A DNA stretch of 13,971 nt from Bacteroidales bacterium (GTDB taxonomy: Bacteria > Bacteroidota > Bacteroidia > Bacteroidales > UBA932): assembly GCA_016285215.1 (NCBI GenBank), contig JAEEQI010000049.1, positions 1 to 13,971 on the forward strand, read 5' to 3'. Within the stretch, counting starts at the first letter, position 1, and the number at the start of each line of letters is the position of its first letter. This document shows positions 8,689 to 13,971 of this stretch, piece by piece. The notes beneath the pieces were generated by a model. It searched no databases, was not told where the DNA came from, and worked only from the letters and a program-made list of their open reading frames with translations. Made by a program: the position numbers and the translations under genes.

Positions 8689-10662
8689 ATGAAAACAACG
8701 CAATATATTGTAGCAATGCTTGCCGGTGCTGCTGTTCTTGCTTCCTGTGCCAAGGAAGCGGGCAAACAGCTCCCGGAGCCTCAGGACCTGATTACCATCA
8801 AGGCCGAAATGCCTGAGGATGTTACCACCAAGGCAGGTGCCCACGTGGGCTTCTCCTGGTACTGGGGCGAAGGTGACAAGATTGCCATCACCGGTGCCGA
8901 AGACACCCAGATTTACACTATCAAGGAGGGCTTCACCCCCAAGTATGCCGAGTTTGTTGGCAAACCGGTGGCCGGCGAGTCCTTCACCATCACTTATCCC
9001 GAGAAAGCCGCAACGGCCGACTGGAGCGGACAGACTCAGACGGGCAACAACTCGTATGCCCATCTGAAGTATGCCGCCCAGATCTCCGACGTGGATGAAT
9101 ATCTCAGCTTTGCCTTCAATCCCGACTGGGCTGCCGAACACGGCGGCACCATCAAGCAGATTGGTGTGATGAAGATGGTCATTTCTCTTCCCGATACCGT
9201 GACCGCCGTTAACGGTGTGTCCATTGCGGCCGAAGATGCCATCTTCTTCAAGGGCAACGGTGACGCCAAGGTGAACAAGCTGGATCTGGCTGTGGAAAAG
9301 GCCACCCCGGATGCCAATCACACGTTCATTGCCTGGTTCACCACCTCCTGGAACGAGGCTGTGGTTCCTGCCAACACGGTTCTTACCGTGACGGTCAAGA
9401 CCAAGGATGCCCCCATCAGCAAGGAAGTGACCTTCACCGAAGAAGCCACCATCCTGGGCGGCAAGGTGAACGTATTCACGCTGGATGAAACCGGTTGGTC
9501 CATGCCCAGCCACTATACCTCCGGTAAGGGTACCGTCGATGATCCCTGGATTATCACTACTCCTGAGCAGATGGCGTTCATGGCCGATGATATGGTGGCC
9601 GGTGAGACCCGCTACTTCAAGCTGGGCAATAGCATTGACATGAAGGACATCGAGTGGAAGCCGCTGAATGCTGCCAGTCCTTATGACAAGAAGATTGACT
9701 TCAACGGTGCCGGTTATACCATCTCCAACTTCAAGTGTGTCTCTACCGCCGAAGCTCCGGTTACCTATCCCAGCTTCTTCGGTGTACTGTACGGAAACTG
9801 CTATAACGTGAAGTTTATCAATGCATCCATTGAGACCAATGCCAAGGGCGTCGGTATCCTGGGTGGCTATGGCGGAACCACCGACAAGCCTTGCTTTGTA
9901 GAGAATGTTCACGTTCAGGGTACCATCACCAGCTCGGCCGGAAACAACGTGGGCGGTTTCTTCGGAACGGCCCGTGAAGCTAGCATCGTCAGGAGCTCTG
10001 CCGATGTGGTCATCAACAGCAAGGGCCAGCTCAACGGTGGCCTGATTGGCGCCGATGCCGGTAAGGGTGTTGTCATCAGCGACTGCTGGACCTCCGGTAC
10101 CATTTCCTCCACGGCTTCTATCTGCGGCGGTATCGCCGGTGACATCGTAGCAACGGGCAGCTCCATCTACAACTGCTATTCTACGGCCACCGTGACCACC
10201 CAGTTCATCTTTGGCGGTATCGTGGGTCGTGCTGTGGCCGGACAGAAGTCCAATGCCAGCAACTGCACCAATCAGAATCCCCAGAACCATATTGAGAACT
10301 GCATTGCCTGGAACGACCTCTTGAAGTCAGACTTCATTCCCGAGGAAACTCCCGCCGAACACTATAGCAGTGGCATCATTGTTGGTGGAACGGCTATCAA
10401 GAACTATCTGAAGAACTGCTGGCGCAAAGCTGACATCAACTTCATCGATTGTCCCAAGAATGCGGAACTGGGTACTTACGCACCGTTCGATCAGAGCGAC
10501 GCCGACCCGGAGAATCCTATGGTCAAGGGTGAAGGTCAGTATGCTTTTGCCTATCACGGCAAGGCAGCCGCTTCCGGCATGACCTTGAGCCAGCTGGCCC
10601 AGGAGATTGGTTGGAGCTCCGAGATTTGGGACTTCAGTGGTGACACTCCTAAGATCAAGTAA
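8689..10662 (+). CDS. Lipoprotein B: fimbrillin-like N-domain plus GLUG-repeat region
   Basis: Predicted surface lipoprotein of 657 aa. The signal peptide ends in LASC (Cys20). Residues about 35-265 resemble the Mfa-like/fimbrillin family of Bacteroidota: the early ITIKAEMPED and TTKAG, then GDKIAITG, the repeating beta pattern YTIKEGFTPKYAEFVGK, SFTITYP, a central HLKYAAQISDVD stretch and ISLPDTVTAV. Residues about 279-648 are a GLUG-type repeat region (GTVDDPWIIT, NSIDM, YTISNF, VENVHVQG, CWTSG, NCYSTA, ENCIAWN, NCWRKADINFIDCP) ending YHGKAA and IWDFSGDTP. The C-terminal half parallels that of lipoprotein A, and the N-terminal half parallels lipoprotein C. There is no catalytic signature and no pilus-assembly gene nearby, so a binding or adhesion role at the surface is more likely than fimbria building; this is inference. 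It starts 15 bp after gene A and stops 3 bp before the phosphodiester glycosidase gene. Confidence 0.82.
   Translation: MKTTQYIVAMLAGAAVLASCAKEAGKQLPEPQDLITIKAEMPEDVTTKAGAHVGFSWYWGEGDKIAITGAEDTQIYTIKEGFTPKYAEFVGKPVAGESFTITYPEKAATADWSGQTQTGNNSYAHLKYAAQISDVDEYLSFAFNPDWAAEHGGTIKQIGVMKMVISLPDTVTAVNGVSIAAEDAIFFKGNGDAKVNKLDLAVEKATPDANHTFIAWFTTSWNEAVVPANTVLTVTVKTKDAPISKEVTFTEEATILGGKVNVFTLDETGWSMPSHYTSGKGTVDDPWIITTPEQMAFMADDMVAGETRYFKLGNSIDMKDIEWKPLNAASPYDKKIDFNGAGYTISNFKCVSTAEAPVTYPSFFGVLYGNCYNVKFINASIETNAKGVGILGGYGGTTDKPCFVENVHVQGTITSSAGNNVGGFFGTAREASIVRSSADVVINSKGQLNGGLIGADAGKGVVISDCWTSGTISSTASICGGIAGDIVATGSSIYNCYSTATVTTQFIFGGIVGRAVAGQKSNASNCTNQNPQNHIENCIAWNDLLKSDFIPEETPAEHYSSGIIVGGTAIKNYLKNCWRKADINFIDCPKNAELGTYAPFDQSDADPENPMVKGEGQYAFAYHGKAAASGMTLSQLAQEIGWSSEIWDFSGDTPKIK
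9523..10632 (+). repeat. GLUG-repeat region, copy B
   Basis: Encodes residues 279-648 of lipoprotein B. It shares with copy C the segments SPYDxxxDF, FFGxLYGxCxxVxFxNA, NVHVQG and SADVVIxS/SANVVISS, and with copy A the whole C-terminal run from NCYSTA to IWDxSGD. It is therefore the best reference for aligning all three. Confidence 0.7.
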
Positions 10663-10665
10663 GGA

Positions 10666-11712
10666 ATGAATCTGAAAAGAATCTTTTTACTGGTGGTTCT
10701 TATGCCCCTGCTCCTGGCCGGATGCGGGGGCAAGGACCCCGAAGGTGGTGGAGAGCTTCCTCCGCCTTCCGGAAAGGAAGATACGGATGCTCCTGGCGGA
10801 GATGATATAGACGGTGGTTCCGGTAAGGAAGCCACTCCGCTGGGCGAGGGATGGACCAGTGTACAGATTGATGAAGGGGTTGTATATCATTCCTTCAACG
10901 GAACGGATGAAATAACCCAGAAACATCAGGAGGTCTTTGTGGTTGACGTAGACCTGAATAACCCCAACTATCAGGTGAAACTGGTCTATGAAAGCCCCCG
11001 CCTGGCTACTTCGGCCGCTTTCAAGAAGCGCAGCAACGCCATTGCGGCCATCAACGCCAACTATGAGCCCAAATCCATCTATATGCGTGTGGACGGGAAT
11101 GTGATCTATCCGCTGGAAAACGACTACATTAGCGATACCGGAGTACCCAACTGGAAAAGCGAAGCCGCTTTCTCCATCTCCGGAGACAGCAATGTGAGTT
11201 TCCTGTGGGCCGGATCGCAGAAGAAAGGAGAAGTGACGGTGGCCCAGCAGAGGCAGTATTACAAAGATCTTAATGCAACCTCCTATCCCAACGTCATCTC
11301 CAGCGCTCCTATGCTTATTTACAACTTCAACTCAGATTATGGTGAGAAGTTCGTAGATTATAACAAGTCCACCACTAATCTGAGCGGAGAGGACCCTGAC
11401 AAGCATCAGCGCACGCTGCACCCCCGTACGGCCATTGCCCTCACTGAGAAAAACCATCTGATTCTTTTCTGTGTGGACGGTCGTATCAAGAGTCAGGGAA
11501 TGGGTGCCCGTTCTCTCACGCGCTTCCTTAAGAAGTGGTTCAACCCCAAGTATGCCCTTAACCTGGATGGTGGTGGTTCCACCACTATGTGCGTAAAGGG
11601 ACAGGGAGATGCCTCTACCCACGTGGTCAACTATCCGTGCGACGGAAACAAGAACTACGACCATACCGGAGAGCGTACCCGTGATGCTTTTATCATGATT
11701 CTTAAGAAGTAG
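10666..11712 (+). CDS. DUF2233/NAGPA-type phosphodiester glycosidase lipoprotein
   Basis: Probable exported phosphodiester glycosidase of 348 aa, related to the catalytic domain of the human mannose-6-phosphate uncovering enzyme (NAGPA), which releases GlcNAc from a GlcNAc-1-phospho-sugar diester. The signal peptide ends in LAGC (Cys20). A Gly/Pro/Asp/Glu-rich spacer (about 21-60) then lifts the domain off the membrane. The domain spans about 65-348 with the family landmarks AINANYEP (128-135), HPRTAIAL (252-259), FCVDGR (268-273), NLDGGGSTTM (299-308) and the closing RTRDAFIM (337-344). The length fits a single-domain bacterial member. It is coupled tightly to its neighbours (3-bp gaps on both sides). 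Gly GGA and Arg AGG codons are commoner here than in the SusC gene. Bacterial substrates of the family are largely unknown, so activity on a phosphodiester is a family inference and the actual sugar is open. Confidence 0.88.
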   Translation: MNLKRIFLLVVLMPLLLAGCGGKDPEGGGELPPPSGKEDTDAPGGDDIDGGSGKEATPLGEGWTSVQIDEGVVYHSFNGTDEITQKHQEVFVVDVDLNNPNYQVKLVYESPRLATSAAFKKRSNAIAAINANYEPKSIYMRVDGNVIYPLENDYISDTGVPNWKSEAAFSISGDSNVSFLWAGSQKKGEVTVAQQRQYYKDLNATSYPNVISSAPMLIYNFNSDYGEKFVDYNKSTTNLSGEDPDKHQRTLHPRTAIALTEKNHLILFCVDGRIKSQGMGARSLTRFLKKWFNPKYALNLDGGGSTTMCVKGQGDASTHVVNYPCDGNKNYDHTGERTRDAFIMILKK

Positions 11713-11715
11713 GTT

Positions 11716-12480
11716 ATGAAACGCAGACTTCTTCTGCTGGTCGCTATTGTAGGGACTGCCTTGATGGCAGTCTCCTGCAATGCGAAGCAGAACTATAACA
11801 ACGACATAAGCCCGGATACACCGGACCCTACCGTTGCCCATAAGGGTCCCAAGGCTGTCTTTATTGGAGACAGTATCACCTGGCAGTGGGGTCTGGTAAC
11901 CCGCACGCTCAAAGAGAGCCAGAAGGTCATCATCCCTACGGATCCCAAACCCGAATGGATGAGTATCTCCGGAGATAAGGTCACCATTACCTGGCACGCC
12001 AGCTTCTTCACCTCCAACGGATACTCGAACAAAGGGGTTAGCGGAGAGAGAACGGATGAGATGCTCAATCGTTACCAGAAAGATGTCCTTTCGCAGGATC
12101 CCTTCTGTGTGGTAATTATGGGTGGCACCAACGACCTGGCCCAGGGCTATACCAAGGACCAGATCCTGGCCAACATCAAGTCTATGGCAGAGCAAGCTGC
12201 TGCCAAGAATATGAAGGTGGTTCTGTGCTCGGTAACTCCTTGCAATATGACCTATTCCAGGCTTGTTCCTCAGGAGAAGGGAACCCATATCGTAGCCCTT
12301 AACAAAATGATTAAGGAGTACGCCACCTCAAAGGGTTTCACTTACTGCGACTACTATCCGGCCCTTGTGGCCGAAGACGGCTATTCTCTTAAAGAAGAAT
12401 ATTGTCTGTATGACAGACTCCATCCCAATCCCGATGCTTATACGGTGATGGAGGAAATTATTCAGAAGATCCTGAAATAG
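11716..12480 (+). CDS. SGNH/GDSL-family hydrolase lipoprotein
   Basis: Predicted exported esterase of 254 aa. The signal peptide ends near AVSC (Cys21), so it is probably a lipoprotein. All four SGNH blocks are visible: block I GDSIT with nucleophile Ser53, block II NKGVSG (Gly107 or Gly110), block III GGTNDLA with Asn139, and block V DRLHPNPDAY with the catalytic pair Asp233 and His236. Between block I and the usual FFxxNGYxNKGVSG segment there is an extra stretch (about 60-94) with several charged residues. Family members remove acetyl or other acyl groups from sugars, or cleave lipids; in this context a carbohydrate O-acyl esterase is most likely (inference). It sits 3 bp after the phosphodiester glycosidase gene, so the two enzymes are probably made together. 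The next gene begins 17 bp downstream. Confidence 0.9.
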   Translation: MKRRLLLLVAIVGTALMAVSCNAKQNYNNDISPDTPDPTVAHKGPKAVFIGDSITWQWGLVTRTLKESQKVIIPTDPKPEWMSISGDKVTITWHASFFTSNGYSNKGVSGERTDEMLNRYQKDVLSQDPFCVVIMGGTNDLAQGYTKDQILANIKSMAEQAAAKNMKVVLCSVTPCNMTYSRLVPQEKGTHIVALNKMIKEYATSKGFTYCDYYPALVAEDGYSLKEEYCLYDRLHPNPDAYTVMEEIIQKILK

Positions 12481-12497
12481 AATAACTTAACAAAAAT

Positions 12498-13971
12498 ATG
12501 AATAGAGTTTTATCGTTTCTGCTTTTCGCAGCGACTACCTTGGTTGTGGTCGGATGCTTGCGGGAACAGGCCCCCGTGCACGATTCTCCCCGTATTTCCA
12601 TACGTGCATATATACCAGAGGAGCCTCTTTCCAAAGCCTCTTTCTCCGTTCCTACAAGCGGAGTGGGCTTGCATCTTGCATGGCAAGCTAACGACAATAT
12701 TCGCGTCATCAATGCGGACAATCCCGCTGCCAGTGAGGTCTATGATATTCAAGACGGCTTCACTGATCACGTAGCTACTTTCTCCGGCAAAGCTGTAGCG
12801 GGGGATCAATTCAACATCATTTGTCCCGGCTCATATGCGTCTGTCGCTGAAGCGGGAATTGGTAAAACTCTCACTCAAACGGGAAACGGAAGCACGGATC
12901 ACCTTTTCTTCACTGCCCTGCTGGCCAATGTGGACAAGGCCGATCTTTCGGAAATCACTTTCTCCGAAGAATGGGTCAGCGCCCATCCCGGCACTACGCT
13001 CAAACTGGGCGGAGTTGTTAGATTTGTGCTTACGTTGCCTGATGCTTTAACGCAGCCCACCAAGGTGGTCCTTTCGGCCCCTAATGTGAATGTGTCGGTG
13101 AATATCGAGGGCGTGACCCTCAGCACCGAGCATATCCTCACGGCCTACGCTCCCAGCAGCTGGGCCGATATTGACCTTCCTGCGGGCACCGCGCTCACCG
13201 TTGCGGTTTATGACGCCGGTGGCGCTTACTATTCGGTCACCAAAACCCTTGGGGCCGATAAAACCCTCAAAGCCGGCGCCCAAAACCTCATTACCATTGA
13301 CGGCGGCTTCACCGAGCAGCTCTTTGCCGGCGGTGACGGCACCCAGGCCAACCCTTATCTCATTGCCACCGCCAAGCAGCTGGACAATATCCGCACCGTG
13401 CTGGCCTCCGAGCAAAAGAAGCATTTCCGCCTCATCGATGATATCGATATGGAGGCCTATCTGGCCAAAACGCCGTGGGTGCCGCTGAACTGGCAGAGTC
13501 CCTACGATTGTCCGGTAGACTTTGACGGTGATAATCATACGATTGATCATTTCTCCTGTAAACACAGCGGACAATCTTGGGACAAGCCCGCTTTCTTTGG
13601 CTTGCTGTATGGAGAGTGCCATGATGTGACCTTTACGAATGCCGTCATAGAGAATAACAGTAATGTGGCCGGTATTGTGGCCGGCTATTGCGGCTATCCC
13701 AATAAGAAAGCCACTGTGACCAATGTACATGTTCAAGGTCAGGTTTCTCAGACAGGAGGAAGTACCGGTGTGGGCGGCTTGGCTGGACGTGCAGCAAATG
13801 CGGTCATTTCTTCTTGCTCCGCAAATGTTGTTATTTCTTCTAACGTAAACTATACCGGCGGTCTTGTGGGCGTTGACCGTGATATGCCAGTCATCATTCA
13901 GAATTGCTGGACCAGTGGCAGTGTTTCTGGTAACCAGCGTGTGGGTGGTATTATGGGTGGCATAACCATTA
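12498..13971 (+). CDS. Lipoprotein C: fimbrillin-like N-domain plus GLUG repeats (cut by window edge)
   Basis: Open frame of 491 codons from ATG at 12498 to the right edge with no stop, so the C-terminus is missing. The signal peptide ends in VVGC (Cys20). Residues about 32-268 parallel the fimbrillin-like domain of lipoprotein B: DIQDGFTDHVATFSGKAVAG against its TIKEGFTPKYAEFVGKPVAG, an HLFFTALLANVD stretch, and FVLTLPDALTQP. From about 278 follows the GLUG region: GDGTQANPYLIA, DDIDM, SPYDCPVDFDG, FFGLLYGEC, NVHVQGQVS, GVGGLAG, NCWTSGSVSG, RVGGIMGG. By comparison with B, roughly 170 residues should lie outside the window, ending in a YHGKAA/IWDxSGD-like tail. It is 17 bp after the SGNH gene on the same strand. 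It is a paralogue of B; its function, as for B, is likely surface binding, not proven. Its 5' half uses more AT-rich and rarer codons than the SusC and SusD genes. Confidence 0.85.
   Translation, partial: MNRVLSFLLFAATTLVVVGCLREQAPVHDSPRISIRAYIPEEPLSKASFSVPTSGVGLHLAWQANDNIRVINADNPAASEVYDIQDGFTDHVATFSGKAVAGDQFNIICPGSYASVAEAGIGKTLTQTGNGSTDHLFFTALLANVDKADLSEITFSEEWVSAHPGTTLKLGGVVRFVLTLPDALTQPTKVVLSAPNVNVSVNIEGVTLSTEHILTAYAPSSWADIDLPAGTALTVAVYDAGGAYYSVTKTLGADKTLKAGAQNLITIDGGFTEQLFAGGDGTQANPYLIATAKQLDNIRTVLASEQKKHFRLIDDIDMEAYLAKTPWVPLNWQSPYDCPVDFDGDNHTIDHFSCKHSGQSWDKPAFFGLLYGECHDVTFTNAVIENNSNVAGIVAGYCGYPNKKATVTNVHVQGQVSQTGGSTGVGGLAGRAANAVISSCSANVVISSNVNYTGGLVGVDRDMPVIIQNCWTSGSVSGNQRVGGIMGGITI
13329..13971 (+). 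repeat. GLUG-repeat region, copy C (incomplete)
   Basis: Encodes residues 278-491 of lipoprotein C and is truncated by the window edge just after the motif following NCWTSG. It is closer to copy B than to copy A across the SPYD, LYGxC and NVHVQG segments, while the block after NCWTSG (GNQRVGGIMG) resembles copy A (GNRMVGGIAG) more than copy B (STASICGGIAG). Confidence 0.65.

Noticed and set aside
8683..10290. A 535-codon minus-strand open frame opposite lipoprotein B; similar ones at 5124-6275, 6904-7734, 7870-8490, 11332-12288 and 13047-13736
   Set aside because: They show the same G/V/H/T-rich composition, lie fully opposite well-supported genes, and have no domain, promoter or plausible start.
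10741..10845. Gly/Pro/Asp-rich stretch resembling a tandem repeat
   Set aside because: No repeated DNA unit is present; it is a flexible spacer after the lipobox of the phosphodiester glycosidase.
12510..12809. Small open frames on both strands over the 5' part of gene C
   Set aside because: They overlap a continuous 491-codon frame with a lipoprotein signal peptide and clear similarity to lipoprotein B.
6973..13971. Possible CRISPR or IS-related repeats suggested by recurring GG(I/L)xG coding motifs
   Set aside because: The recurrence is at protein level with variable spacing and DNA sequence; there are no identical direct repeats, spacers or transposase.

Overview
The window looks like chromosomal DNA of a Bacteroidota member, most likely a gut Bacteroidales. 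It has a SusC/SusD pair, a run of lipoprotein signal peptides, no purine-rich Shine-Dalgarno boxes, and two -7 elements that fit the Bacteroides consensus TAnnTTTG. I cannot name a genus. No rRNA, tRNA, CRISPR array, insertion sequence or phage gene is visible.

Layout: at the left, on the minus strand, lies a membrane-spanning regulator of the DUF6377 type (26-1630). It is separated by a 237-bp AT-rich intergenic region from a divergent plus-strand operon that fills the rest of the window. In order, the operon encodes: a SusC-family TonB-dependent transporter (1868-5152); a SusD-family surface lipoprotein (5166-6959); lipoprotein A with a BT_3987-like (DUF1735) N-domain and a GLUG-repeat region (6973-8673); lipoprotein B with a fimbrillin-like N-domain and a GLUG-repeat region (8689-10662); a DUF2233/NAGPA-type phosphodiester glycosidase lipoprotein (10666-11712); an SGNH/GDSL hydrolase lipoprotein (11716-12480); and lipoprotein C, again fimbrillin-like plus GLUG, which runs off the right edge (12498-13971+). 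Gaps between genes are 3-17 bp and no terminator-like hairpin is seen, so these seven genes probably share one transcript.

Working model (inference): this is a nutrient-acquisition (polysaccharide-utilisation-like) locus. The regulator senses a signal in the periplasm. SusC/SusD import a ligand. Lipoproteins A, B and C occupy the place where surface glycan-binding proteins usually sit. The two enzymes remove a phosphodiester-linked sugar and an acyl ester from the substrate. No classical glycoside hydrolase or polysaccharide lyase is in the window, so the substrate may be a phosphodiester-decorated or acylated glycan, with backbone enzymes beyond the right edge or elsewhere.

The most unusual feature is the set of three paralogous lipoproteins. 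They share a beta-helix-type GLUG region but carry two unrelated N-terminal domains, which points to domain swapping within one operon.
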